The notes beneath the pieces were generated by a model, which had not been told where the DNA came from, did no database searches, and saw only the letters and a list, made by a program, of their open reading frames with translations. The translations under genes were made by a program, and so were the position numbers. From Collybiopsis luxurians FD-317 M1 (taxonomy: Eukaryota > Basidiomycota > Agaricomycetes > Agaricales > Omphalotaceae), in the NCBI GenBank assembly GCA_000827265.1, contig KN834769.1, forward strand, positions 543,996-607,995: a stretch of 64,000 nt of DNA, read 5' to 3'. This document shows, piece by piece, positions 1-10,019 of the stretch (positions are counted from its first letter, which is position 1; every line of letters begins with the position of its first letter).

Positions 1-990
1 TTGCTGAAAGGCCCAGAGTATACTCTCCACCATACACTTTCATGCCATTGGGACATCTTGACCAACCTTTCAATACGGGATTTCTTAACTCCTTCTGATT
101 TGTTTGGTATTTTAGCTAGAAGTGGTATGCTCGAAATTCTGGAAACCGGCATCAAGATATCTGTGCAGGATCATCTATCCGATGAGTCCACATTACCCAC
201 TGCTACCTTGGATAATTTAGCTGTGCTGCATTTGAGGATTTCAATTAATGGAATCATGAATCTGGATCCCTTCCATATTGAGCAAGAGGAAGTAGAGCGT
301 CGCCAGGCCAACCATGTTGCTCAAGTGTCTGCCGTTGTTTCTCATATAATTTGTCCTTCATTAAAGAGTCTACATGTTTCTTTGTCTGGCACACTCATAG
401 CATCCTCCCAAGTTCCAATCCTTAGTTTTCCATTGCATAAACTGGAAACTTTGGGGCTGGATATGCTAATGACACCGCGAGCATTTGCAGAATGTCTCTC
501 ACTTACTCCTAGCTTGATATCACTCGATTTTGTGGATGCTGGCAATCTCTTTCGGCATCAAGGCAAGAGTACACTGGAAGATGCTCACCTCGCAAGCCTC
601 ACTCCATCTGCCAGCAACTTATTCCCCCTCTGTTCTCAAATGCGACATTTACGCATGATAGATCGCTCGACAGATTTAAGCTGGTCGCGCTGCTGGTCAA
701 CTCGGGTCCTAACTGATTTCATTGCGGCCCGGCGTGGGGCGAGAATGCTGGACTCTTTCCAGCTAATCTTCGGGAAGCCCCCAACCTTTACAAATGAAGA
801 AGTCTCCAATATGCAAAAGTTAAAGGAAGATGGGCTGGAGTTGCATGTACATACCAAAAAAAATGATGTGCGACATGCAGATGAACCATCGAGTGGACTT
901 GTGTCTCCTGTTATATCTGGTAGCTGGCCATTCACCCTATCGGATTTGAAGAGTTCATGTAGTTCATTTGATACAGAAGTTATCATTTAG
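1..990 (+). CDS. F-box/leucine-rich protein, C-terminal part (cut by window edge)
   Basis: Open from the first base of the window to a TAG stop, about 329 residues. It aligns by eye with the C-terminal half of the two complete F-box proteins downstream: the CHWDILTNLSI segment near residue 15 matches CRWGMLTNLSI in both, and the tail DTEVII matches the tails ETDIIV and STEIIV. The F-box itself lies outside the window, so the start codon is not visible. The visible part is irregular leucine-rich repeats, the presumed substrate-binding part of an SCF ubiquitin-ligase adaptor. It is the oldest-looking member of a three-gene tandem array. The frame is open with no sign of decay. Confidence 0.7.
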   Translation: MLKGPEYTLHHTLSCHWDILTNLSIRDFLTPSDLFGILARSGMLEILETGIKISVQDHLSDESTLPTATLDNLAVLHLRISINGIMNLDPFHIEQEEVERRQANHVAQVSAVVSHIICPSLKSLHVSLSGTLIASSQVPILSFPLHKLETLGLDMLMTPRAFAECLSLTPSLISLDFVDAGNLFRHQGKSTLEDAHLASLTPSASNLFPLCSQMRHLRMIDRSTDLSWSRCWSTRVLTDFIAARRGARMLDSFQLIFGKPPTFTNEEVSNMQKLKEDGLELHVHTKKNDVRHADEPSSGLVSPVISGSWPFTLSDLKSSCSSFDTEVII

Positions 991-1630
991 CTACACTCTT
1001 TGTATTCAAACCTGTACAGAGTAAATTGTATATTTTCGGAGAAAGAAAATCTGGCTTCAAGTCCTTCACTGACAGATAGGCATACCTCTGCTAGTCTTCA
1101 TAAAAAAAACATGAACCTTCAAGCTACAACAACCTCTTCCAATAAGCGATATGAAAAGCACATTACAGTACTGCTAGACCCTCATTATTGTATATAGGAG
1201 AAAATGCCTGTGTCATGGATATGTCAATACTATATAAGTATGCATGCGGACATCTTGCGCTGTACAGTTAGACTTACACCCTTGGCCATTGCTCGACCGA
1301 CAATCTTCTTCCTCTCTGTCCTTACATGCGACGATTTGCGTGTTGGATCACACATCAGGCGTGGAAGGCTGGTGACCGGTCGCACCGTTGGCCCGCCTAA
1401 TTCCTAACGGGAATTATTACAGTTTGAACTTTGGCCTTGCAAGTCTGCGACTCATCCATTCATAACCGTCACATATTGAAGAAAGCCACGGCCTACAGAT
1501 TGCAGATGCGTCTGCATCGAAGGAAACAATCCAGGGAGGAGTAGAACAATGTCTGCGTTAAGTCTATCCTCTGAAAATGAAATACCGTAGGAGTGATTCT
1601 GTTCCATTTCTGGGCAGTTATGAAAGGCCA

Positions 1631-1652
1631 ACGCGTCGCGTATCTTCGGGTC
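1631..1652 (+). promoter_or_regulatory. Shared upstream element with an MluI-box core (copy 1)
   Basis: ACGCGTCGCGTATCTTCG followed by GGTC, about 115 bases upstream of the F-box gene at 1768. Near-identical copies sit at 4034-4055 (first G of the ACGCGT changed to T), upstream of the next F-box gene, and at 6479-6500, upstream of the glutaredoxin gene. ACGCGT is the MluI cell-cycle box bound by MBF in fungi; a role here is inference. Confidence 0.4.
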
Positions 1653-1767
1653 AAATAAATGAAAAAGACAGCAGTCACGATGTAAAAACGGACTGATAGG
1701 CGCTCAAACATGATGACTTCTTTTCGGGAAGCACAGCTTACCTCTCAACAGCTTCTGTTTTAAAGCT

Positions 1768-3615
1768 ATGTCGAGTGTTACCCCCTCCCCTCTGGCCTGG
1801 AATACAGCCGCCTCTCCGTTTGCCTCAGTAATCGAGACCAATTATGCACCTACTTCAGCAGAGCTAGCTCAGCTGAAGATGTTGCTTGTTGCGCCTCAGC
1901 AGGAGCTCCAACGCCTGCAATCAGAAATCGCTAGTGTACGAGCAGTCTTCGATGGCCTCTTGTACAAGAAGAAGAGAGTCGAAACGTACATTGAAGCCCA
2001 CCAGGCTTTGATGTCTCCCATTCGCCAGCTACCCTCAGAAACACTTGGGGAGATATTTCTGCGCTGCTTGCCATTGGATTCAGCTTACGGAGTTCGAAGC
2101 TTGAAGCATGCGCCTTTACTTATGACCACCATCTGCCGGAACTGGCGACGCATTGCTATTGAAACTCCTAGGTTATGGAGCTCGATACACATCTATTTTC
2201 CTCCCCATCTTGGACGGGACCCTGACTCTGCCTCTGCATTGCAGCGGATAGCCGGCGTCAATTTGTGGTTGCAACGCTCGGGCATACTGCCAGTGTCTAT
2301 ATCCTTACATGGAGGTTCAGCAGATCCCTATCACTGGGACAACCAGCAGCTATCTGCAGGGAATATGGCATTGCTGATAAAGTCTTTACTAGGCTTTCGT
2401 GACAGAATACAGCACATGCGTCTTGCCTTGAACCAAACCGACATGATGGCATTCCATGAACTGCTACCTGCGGATTCGTCTTTTCCACATCTCATTTCAT
2501 TGGTACTTGATGAACCTCCGATTGGCCGCTTCCCACTGAATACACCATTAGCTGGTGGCCAAAGTCCATATTATGGCCCTCTCATTTCTAGAATGCCTAT
2601 GCTACGGAAACTTGAGATCACAATATCGAGAGGCGGGCAGAATATTCACTATCATGACCTTCCCTGTCGGTGGGGCATGTTAACAAATCTTTCAATACAT
2701 GACTCTCTAGCTCCTGCTGATCTACTAGGAATTTTAACAAAAAGTGGGGCACTGAAAAATCTCAAAGCTAGCCTCACAATCTCTGTGCAAAATCATCATT
2801 TCAATGAGTCTGCATTACCCACAGTTACCCTGCATGACTTGAATGTGCTGAATCTGACAATTGGAATAAACAGCTCTCCAAATCTAAACCCATTTAATCT
2901 TGTCAGAGAAGAAGCAGAAAATCTCCAGGCCCGCTCTCTCGCTCAGATTTCCACCATCTTTTCTTCCATCACTTGCCCATCATTGAAGGAATTCCATGTA
3001 TCTATGTATAATTCATTCATAGCATCCCCCCAAGTTCCCTTCCTCAGCTTGCCATTGCATGGATTGGAAACCTTGTACCTGAATATGTCATTGACATCAG
3101 AAGCACTCACTGAGTGTCTCTCACTTGCTTCCAACTTGGTCTCACTTGACTTTACAGATACCGGCAATATCTTTTGCGGGCAAGGTACCAGTACGCTTGA
3201 AGACTGCCATCTTGCGAGCCTCACACCTTCCGCCACTAATCCACTTCCACTTTGTCATCAGTTACGGCATTTCCGCATGACAGATTGTACATCAGGTTGG
3301 TCGCACCGCTGGTCAACCCAAGTCCTAACAGATTTCATTGCGATTCGGCGTGATGCTAAATTGTTGGAGTCTTGCAAATTGTTCTTTGTCCACTCAATGC
3401 CGTCACCCTTTTCCGATGAGGAAATTCACAGGTTGCAGAAGTCGAAGCAAGACAGGTTGAAGCTGCTTGTGCATAAGAATAAACAGCCGAAATTGGTCCA
3501 TGAGGATGGGCCAATGTCTGGCCTTCCTACTAGTCTTTCTACCGGGTCTATTGCTGACCCTGGGTTTACTGCATTAATTCCACTCAGAAAGTTTGAAACA
3601 GATATTATTGTCTAA
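1768..3615 (+). CDS. F-box/leucine-rich repeat protein
   Basis: A 615-residue uninterrupted frame. Residues about 28-75 form a coiled coil rich in Leu, Gln and Glu, followed by the Agaricomycete F-box SPIRQLPSETLGEIFLRCLP at about 88-107. The rest is irregular leucine-rich repeats with a conserved CRWGMLTNLSI block and an acidic-hydrophobic tail ending TDIIV. F-box proteins bind Skp1 through this motif and present substrates to an SCF ubiquitin ligase; the substrate is unknown. The start MSSVTPSPLAWNT is chosen because the paralogue at 4185 begins MSSVTPSLLTWDT. No intron is needed. Large lineage-specific F-box expansions are usual in mushrooms. Confidence 0.85.
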   Translation: MSSVTPSPLAWNTAASPFASVIETNYAPTSAELAQLKMLLVAPQQELQRLQSEIASVRAVFDGLLYKKKRVETYIEAHQALMSPIRQLPSETLGEIFLRCLPLDSAYGVRSLKHAPLLMTTICRNWRRIAIETPRLWSSIHIYFPPHLGRDPDSASALQRIAGVNLWLQRSGILPVSISLHGGSADPYHWDNQQLSAGNMALLIKSLLGFRDRIQHMRLALNQTDMMAFHELLPADSSFPHLISLVLDEPPIGRFPLNTPLAGGQSPYYGPLISRMPMLRKLEITISRGGQNIHYHDLPCRWGMLTNLSIHDSLAPADLLGILTKSGALKNLKASLTISVQNHHFNESALPTVTLHDLNVLNLTIGINSSPNLNPFNLVREEAENLQARSLAQISTIFSSITCPSLKEFHVSMYNSFIASPQVPFLSLPLHGLETLYLNMSLTSEALTECLSLASNLVSLDFTDTGNIFCGQGTSTLEDCHLASLTPSATNPLPLCHQLRHFRMTDCTSGWSHRWSTQVLTDFIAIRRDAKLLESCKLFFVHSMPSPFSDEEIHRLQKSKQDRLKLLVHKNKQPKLVHEDGPMSGLPTSLSTGSIADPGFTALIPLRKFETDIIV

Positions 3616-4184
3616 ATACTGTAACAATAACATGGCTTTTCATTCTGTTATCCAGGAGATTGTCCCAGGCAGGAGGAAGTTTGCTCTGGGGAGATTGTGA
3701 CTATTGGTGACTGTATCGTGTCGATGTGAGAGAAGATGGATAGCATCGTGCTTGGCTCGAGGCTGGCCTGGTTAAATGAAAGGGATAGGAACTTCGGTAC
3801 CTCCTGTTTACACAAACTTCGAGAATTTGGTGTTATGCTTTTGCAAGGTTTGGGCAATAGGCTAGAGACTGCTAGAGGTCCTTGGCACCCGACTATGTTG
3901 CTCAAATATCTGCCATTATTCCTCACATAATTTGCCATCTGTCCTTCATTGAAGCCTTCACATGTTTCTTTGTCTGACGCACTCATGGCATGCTCCCAGG
4001 TTCCAGTTCTTTATTGGGCAATTATGAAGGCCAACGTGTCGCGTATCTTCGGGTCCATATAAATGAAAGTGAGCGGTCACCGGGCAATAACCGGTGTAAA
4101 AACCCACTGATGGGCGCTCAAGACATGCCAACGACCTCTTTTGGGAAGCACAGCTTGCCTCTCAACAGCCTTTGTCTTACAGCT
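3616..4184. other. Intergenic region with duplicated 3' flank
   Basis: No gene. Bases about 3700-3800 are repeated almost unchanged after the next F-box gene (about 6110-6210), so the tandem duplication unit includes the 3' flank. About 3940-4010 resembles coding sequence around residue 120 of the gene at position 1, a small remnant of another copy. The shared promoter element lies at 4034-4055. Confidence 0.6.
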
Positions 4185-6026
4185 ATGTCGAGTGTTACAC
4201 CATCCCTTTTGACCTGGGATACAGTTGCCTCTCCGTTTGCCCCAGTAATTGGGACCAACTATGCCCCCAGTTCAGCAGAGCTAGCTCAGCTAAAAGCAGT
4301 GCTTGCTGAGCCTGAGCAGGAGCTCCGACGCCTGGAATCAGAGATCGCTAGCGTGCGCGCAGCCCTCGACGGCCTTTTGTCCAAGAAAAAGACAGTCGAA
4401 ACATACATTGAAGCCCACCAGACTTTGATGTCTCCCATTCGCCGGCTACCCTCAGAAACACTTGGAGAGATATTTTTGCGCTGCTTGCCATCGGATTCGG
4501 CTTACGGGATTCGAAGCTTAAAGCATGCGCCTTTACTTATGACCACCATCTGTCGGAACTGGCGACATATCGCTATCGAAACTCCTGGACTATGGAACTC
4601 GATACACATATACTTTCCCCCTCATCTCAGACGGGATGCTGCTTCTGCCGCTGCATTGCAGCGGATAGCCGGCGTCAATCTGTGGTTGCAACGCTCGGGC
4701 ATACTGCCGGTGTCTATATCCTTACACGGAGGCTCAACTGAAATCTCTCACTGGGATAATCAGCAGCTGCCGGCAGGGAACATGGCACTGCTGATAAAGT
4801 CTTTACTAGGCTTTCGTGACAGAATTCAGCACATGCATCTTGCCTTGAACCAAACCGACATGATGGCATTCCATGAACTGCTACCCGTGGATTCGTCTTT
4901 TCCACGTCTTATTTCATTGATACTTGACGAACTTCTAACTGTTCGCGCTCCAGTCGAGCCACCACTAGCTGGTAGCGAAAGCCCATCTTACGATGATCTC
5001 ATTTCTAGGATGCCTATGTTACGGAAACTCGAGATCAAAATGTTGGGAGGCCAGCAGTATATTCGCTATCACGACCTTCCCTGTCGGTGGGGCATGTTAA
5101 CAAATCTTTCAATAGATGACTCTCTAGCTCCTGCTGATCTACTAGGCATTTTAACAAAAAGTGGGGCACTGAAGACTCTCAAAGCTAGCATCACGATATC
5201 TATGCAGACTCATGATTTCGATGAATCTCCATTAACCAGAGCTAGCCTAGAAGACTTGGATGTGCTGCATTTGACTATTAAAATAAGCAGCTCTCCAAAC
5301 CTGTACCCATTTAATCTTCACGGAGATGAAGCAGAACGTCTGCAGGCCCGCTCTCTCGCTCGGATCTCTGCCATCTTCTCTTGCATCATTTGCCCATCAT
5401 TGAAGGAATTCCATATATCTATAAATAACTCATTCACAGCATCCACCCAAGTTCCCTTCCTCAGCTTGCCATTGCATGGATTGGAAACCTTGAGCATGAA
5501 TATGTCATTGACATCTGAAGCCCTCACCCAGTGTCTCTCACTTGCCTCCAACTTGGTCTCACTGGACTTTACAGATATCGGCGATAACTCTGGCGGGCAC
5601 CAAGGTGCAAGTACACTTGAAGACTGCCATCTTGCGAGCCTTACACCTTCCGCCACCAATCCTCTTACCCTCTGTCATCAGCTGCGGCATATCCGCCTGA
5701 CGGATTGCACGTCAGGACGGTCAACGTGTTGGTCAGTCCCAGTCCTAACGGAATTTATTGTGGCTCGGCGTGAGGCAAAAATGTTAGAGTCTTGCGAATT
5801 GTTCTTCTTCCACACGAACCCGCCATCCTTTTCCGATGAGGAAATTAACAAGTTGAAGAAGTCGAAGCAAGACGGCTTGAAGTTGCTTGTGCATCAAATT
5901 ATACAGCCGAAGATGATCCCTCAGGATGGGCCAATGTCTGGACTTGCTCCTCAGTATACAGGCAATTCAACGCTAACAGTAGTATCTCAAATCAGAAACT
6001 CTGATAGTACAGAAATCATTGTGTAG
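4185..6026 (+). CDS. F-box/leucine-rich repeat protein (tandem paralogue)
   Basis: 613 residues from the MSSVTPSLLTWDT start. The frame is open further upstream to 3990, but that stretch matches the non-coding leader of the previous gene, so the internal ATG is preferred. Coiled coil at about 28-75, F-box SPIRRLPSETLGEIFLRCLP at about 88-107, then leucine-rich repeats and the tail STEIIV. It is very similar to the gene at 1768 along its whole length, with differences concentrated in the repeat part, as expected for recently duplicated substrate adaptors. The frame is intact. Confidence 0.85.
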   Translation: MSSVTPSLLTWDTVASPFAPVIGTNYAPSSAELAQLKAVLAEPEQELRRLESEIASVRAALDGLLSKKKTVETYIEAHQTLMSPIRRLPSETLGEIFLRCLPSDSAYGIRSLKHAPLLMTTICRNWRHIAIETPGLWNSIHIYFPPHLRRDAASAAALQRIAGVNLWLQRSGILPVSISLHGGSTEISHWDNQQLPAGNMALLIKSLLGFRDRIQHMHLALNQTDMMAFHELLPVDSSFPRLISLILDELLTVRAPVEPPLAGSESPSYDDLISRMPMLRKLEIKMLGGQQYIRYHDLPCRWGMLTNLSIDDSLAPADLLGILTKSGALKTLKASITISMQTHDFDESPLTRASLEDLDVLHLTIKISSSPNLYPFNLHGDEAERLQARSLARISAIFSCIICPSLKEFHISINNSFTASTQVPFLSLPLHGLETLSMNMSLTSEALTQCLSLASNLVSLDFTDIGDNSGGHQGASTLEDCHLASLTPSATNPLTLCHQLRHIRLTDCTSGRSTCWSVPVLTEFIVARREAKMLESCELFFFHTNPPSFSDEEINKLKKSKQDGLKLLVHQIIQPKMIPQDGPMSGLAPQYTGNSTLTVVSQIRNSDSTEIIV

Positions 6027-6620
6027 ATATTGTAACGATAACATGCCATTTCATTATGTTCTCCGGGATTGTCTTGGGGAAGTCTGGTCTTGGGGGAATG
6101 TGGCTATTGGTAACTGTATCGTGTCGATGTGAGAGAAGATGGATAACATCGTGCTTGGCTCGAGGCTGGCCTGGTTAAATGAAAGGGAAAGGAACTTCGC
6201 TACTTCCTGTTTATACTCTCTTTCCAAAACTCTGAGTCATTGGCGTCATGATTTTGCGAGGTTTGGATGATAGGCTAGAACCTGCTAGAGGTTCTTCGCA
6301 CAGGCCACACCAGTGCTCGTGCTACCAGCTGCGGAAGCGGCAACTCTGGCTTATTATTTATAAAAACAATGGAAGAACGATGAAGCTTTGACCCTTCAAA
6401 GCAGCGCCATTGGTGCATCTGTTCCCCACTCTTCTGCAGCCCGCGGTAATTGAAGAATACACGAGCAAAGGAGAGTCAACGCGTCACGTATCTTCGCGTC
6501 GACCAATTAAGATGCCCGAATTGGACTAGCATTATCACGTGAACAGTAATGACAAATATGTCACCGTCATTGAGCGCTAATCGCACTCGGCGTCGGAGAC
6601 ACTTTTCCATCCTAACCACA

Positions 6621-7255
6621 ATGTTCAGAGCATCCCTGCGTTCTCCAGTCAGCCTCTACCCAAATTTCCGCCGGAATTTAACGTTTCACTGACTCTGGAC
6701 CTCTAGTTAATTTCTCTCCGTCCTTCGGCTGCAACATCCCTTACCGCCAGTCGTGTCATCGCTGCCCGGTTTCTTACGCAGCAAGCGCGCACACAAATCC
6801 AAAATGCTATAAAATCGAGCCCTGTGGTTCTTTTCATGAAAGGTACCCCGGATTACCCAGAATGCGGGTTTTCCAGAGCTACCGTTCAGATTTTGGACTT
6901 GCATGGTGTTCCCGCTGACAAGATGAAGACGTACAACGTTCTTGTTGACGATGAGCTTCGACAGGGAATCAAGGAGTTCTCGTGTGTATTTCCGGATATT
7001 TCGGGGCTTTCTACGTTCTCACAGCCTCTGTAGCGAGTGGCCGACAATACCTCAGCTGTACGTGAACGGTGATTTCATTGGTGGATGCGATATCGTTCTA
7101 GGCAGTGAGTAGTGGATTTCTGTTCGATACAGTACGTTGTGACTAAATTATGCGGTAATACTCTAGTGCACCAGTCTGGAGAGCTTCAGTCTCTCCTAGT
7201 CAACAACGAGGTTATTCCAAAGCCTGAGGAACAGGTCGAAGCCCAGGCTGCATGA
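6621..7255 (+). CDS. GRX5: Mitochondrial monothiol glutaredoxin (Grx5 type)
   Basis: Four exons fit: 6621-6682, 6751-6981, 7034-7104 and 7167-7255, with GT/AG borders and codons restored at each join. The Arg-rich start [16 protein letters not shown] reads as a mitochondrial presequence. The core [12 protein letters not shown] holds the CGFS active site of monothiol glutaredoxins, followed by [12 protein letters not shown] and FIGGCDIV, the glutathione-binding part. About 155 residues, normal for the family. Grx5 carries a [2Fe-2S] cluster in the mitochondrial iron-sulfur assembly pathway, passing clusters from the scaffold with help from Hsp70. It converges on the Zim17-type gene on the other strand. 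An MluI-box-like element lies at 6479-6500. Confidence 0.9.
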
Positions 7256-7403
7256 GGCAGGCAGACCAGACTGGAGGTTTCATGGATCGATTAACTGCGC
7301 GAATCATTTCCTAGAATCAGATTGGCGTTGTATTATTATTAGTGAATGTACTGACCTATACATCTTACATAGATTAATTCCCAGCTCTCGTTATATGCTC
7401 AGC

Positions 7404-8042
7404 TCATTCTGGAACGTATTCGACTACCCCTCCCGATTGGTCTATATGTCCTCGTCTGACTTTTTCTCCTCGAGCTCGTAACAAGTCCTCCACCGTTTTG
7501 AGTTTGCCCTCTTCCGTACTTTCCTTGAACCAACCTAGATGGTCTGCAATCAAATGTCTATTCGTCGCATTAGTAAAATAGCAAAAAGTAAAATGCAATG
7601 CGAAAACGGCTGACCTATTATGACATCCTGGGCATTCGACGAGAACTATTCCTCGCTCATAAGACCGCTTTGAAAACTCGTGTGTAGACCTAGTTCCGCA
7701 GTCTGGGACCGTACAAGTAAAGGTTATAGATAATCGAGGCTCCATTTTCTCGGGTAAAGCCTGTGAGGTTACCGTGTCGGATGGAGACTGTTCTGATGAG
7801 GATGAAGGAGCAGAGCCAGAGATAGGTTCAAGTTCAATTGGTCGGGTAGATTTTGAAGACGGAGCGGTGGAATAAGCATAGGCATTCGAGCTCTGCAGCC
7901 TTGACGCGGCTGTATTCGAAAATACACCTAGTCTGAATCGAAGTTGGACACGGATACTTGGAGGAAGAACTGGATTTGGATGCAAGAGGCTCCTAAGAGG
8001 CGGAGGTATTCCTACATTACGGTAGAGTCTTGAGGGTAGCAT
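7404..8042 (-). CDS. ZIM17: Mitochondrial zinc-finger co-chaperone of Hsp70 (Zim17/Tim15/DNLZ type)
   Basis: Two exons, 8042-7615 and 7557-7404. The intron at 7558-7614 has a GTCAGC donor, a TACTAAT branch-like box and a TAG acceptor; removing it restores CPGCHNRHLIADHLGWF, the family signature. About 193 residues: a basic, Ser-rich N terminus (MLPSRLYRNVGI, likely presequence), then the DNL zinc finger with a Cys pair in CTVPDCGTRS and another in ECPGCHNR. Family members keep mitochondrial Hsp70 soluble and act in protein import and iron-sulfur assembly, the same pathway as the neighbouring Grx5 gene. The two genes are convergent, about 150 bases apart. Confidence 0.9.
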   Translation of the reverse strand: MLPSRLYRNVGIPPPLRSLLHPNPVLPPSIRVQLRFRLGVFSNTAASRLQSSNAYAYSTAPSSKSTRPIELEPISGSAPSSSSEQSPSDTVTSQALPEKMEPRLSITFTCTVPDCGTRSTHEFSKRSYERGIVLVECPGCHNRSAVFALHFTFCYFTNATNRHLIADHLGWFKESTEEGKLKTVEDLLRARGEKVRRGHIDQSGGVVEYVPE

Positions 8043-8195
8043 GGAAGTTTGGGTTTAGGTTGGGAGACGCCAAAGTTTTTTTTTTCGGTTCGTGGATTAG
8101 TCATCACAGGGTACGCGGAATCGCCGGCTTCGAGTCTTACATTCCATAGTCTTCTACGAATCCATTCCGTTTCTCTTCTAAAATATATATTCCGT

Positions 8196-9321
8196 CTATA
8201 ATAAAGCAGGAACCCTCGTTCCTCCCGTCAACTTGTACGTCTCCCCATTAACATACGGACACTCTAAAACCCACTTGACTGTCGACGCAAACTCTTCCGG
8301 TACTCCGTATCTCTTTGGAAACAATACAACCTCCTTCTCCAGTCTCTCTGTCAGCTGCCTGGAGAATTGGCCTATAACAAGAAGGGACGAATGGTAGATT
8401 TGATCTCGTTAGGAACAGTGGAACAGTCTAGCGACGCGCCGACGAACACGAACCTGTCATGGGTGTCTTGAACGGTCCAGGAGCGAGTGAAACCACTCGT
8501 ACGCCGTGTCTAGCCATATCCCTCGCCATCGGTAATGTCATGGATCGAATGGCTCCCTTTGCCGCTGCATACGCAATTTGCCCGGATTGACCTTCATACT
8601 GAAAAGAAAAAAAAGGCAGCCACAGATTAACGACAAAAGTTGCTATACATCAGAAGCACAAAATTCTTCACCGCTCACCGCTACTGTACTAGAGACCATG
8701 ACAATCACCCCGCGCTCGCCGTCCGACTCGGGGCCTTCCTCTCGAGGAACGAGGATAAGATGTTGCGCTACCAACCGCGTTAGATGGAAAGTTCCGTTAA
8801 GGTGTATGGCCATAACTCGATTCCATGTTTCGGTTGAATGAGGTTGGCCTCGACGGGTCACTGTCTAAAGCGTCAAGGAAAAAAGAATTAGTGAGATTGC
8901 TTTCTTTTCTTGCGTGCGTCCGCCCGTTCGGGAAAAAGAAGGGGGCGTTAAAGGTACGGTACCTACCAGCTCGGCTGCAGCAATCCCCGCACAATTGACT
9001 ACCCCGCCTAAATCTGCCCCAGTCGATTTACTCCACGCGACAACTCTCTCGACTGCATCTTCGATTTGCTCGACGTGTTGGAGGTCCACTTCTAGGGACA
9101 GCAGTCGCGATTGTACATGTGTTGACTTGGTTAAATCTAGCGGTAAACTCGGTATGGGTGACTTGTCGAGTGCCGCGACGTAGGCATTGGCTTGTAAAAG
9201 ATGTTTAACAGTCGCGAGTCCCAACCCTGACGCTCTAGGAGAAGTGTCAGAAATTGAAAACGGGGACCGGAAATCCCGCTCACCCTCCCGACACAACGAA
9301 TGTACGATCCGCAATCTTCAT
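8196..9321 (-). CDS. Short-chain dehydrogenase, 3-hydroxyacyl-CoA dehydrogenase type 2-like
   Basis: Starts [13 protein letters not shown] and is split by about four introns. Visible in order: the nucleotide-binding turn SGGASGLGLA, an acidic residue in ALDKSP after the second strand, NCAGIA, then VSS followed by [10 protein letters not shown] with the YxxxK catalytic pair, then [10 protein letters not shown] and the C-terminal block [14 protein letters not shown]. These are the classical SDR landmarks; the closest family by pattern is HSD17B10, which oxidises 3-hydroxyacyl-CoA in mitochondrial beta-oxidation and isoleucine breakdown. Exact exon ends in the middle are approximate. It is a tandem paralogue of the gene at 10.0-11.0 kb. 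Substrate is inferred from family only. Confidence 0.8.
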
Positions 9322-9339
9322 TATACTTTGTTTCTGGTC

Positions 9340-10010
9340 TGAGTCCTGTTTCTGCGGATGTTGAGAAAGGCATTATATATATGACTGCGGAGTCAGAAAA
9401 AATGGAGGAAAAAAACGTAACCCCCTTCGTTTTGATCTGCGTTATTAGCTTTTTCTGATGGTACGGTACCATGTTGCAAAGGTTTTAGATCTTGAAAATC
9501 CGGTACGAACACAAACTTAATTGAGCGAATTCAATTTTCAATTTTGGACCGCTGGGCGCCTGCCAGCAAAAAATGACCGAATGGCCTTTGGGAGCCGTTA
9601 GGCTCCGCCGAACGCCACTTTTCTCCAGCAGACGCCCTATCAAGGACCCACAAGGCCCGGCGAGGATGGAGATACTCAGACATGTGGAATGGTCACTGCA
9701 TGCCAGGAATTCGGGAGCTACTTGGGTCCGAAAGGGCGCTGTGTGCGTGGTAAGTGCTCCCCGGCTACCTCACCTCTTTGTTCCCGAACGTATGTAGAGC
9801 GAGAGCTACGACTTTCGAATTCGAATATTCTTCCTGGAATGGTGTAAAAATAGGTGCAACAGTCCTCGGCTCGAAGGATTTCTACAATTGACCCGCGTAT
9901 CATTGATCGCCAGTAAATACAACGTCGCCTGAACCTTTGCTACATCTTTGCAGGCATCCTGCTCGCACCTATACACATGTAAACACGTCAAATAAGCACC
10001 GAGATCAGCT
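9340..10010. other. Intergenic region between the two dehydrogenase genes
   Basis: Holds the promoter of the gene at 8196 and the 3' flank of the one at 10.0 kb. Short frames here look accidental. An extended reading of the upstream dehydrogenase's C terminus would run into about 9806-10010, which I do not favour. Confidence 0.5.
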
Positions 10011-10019
10011 CCCAATTTG

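Noticed and set aside
3990..4184. Upstream-extended start for the F-box gene at 4185
   Set aside because: The extra 65 residues match the non-coding leader of the paralogue at 1768, which has stops there.
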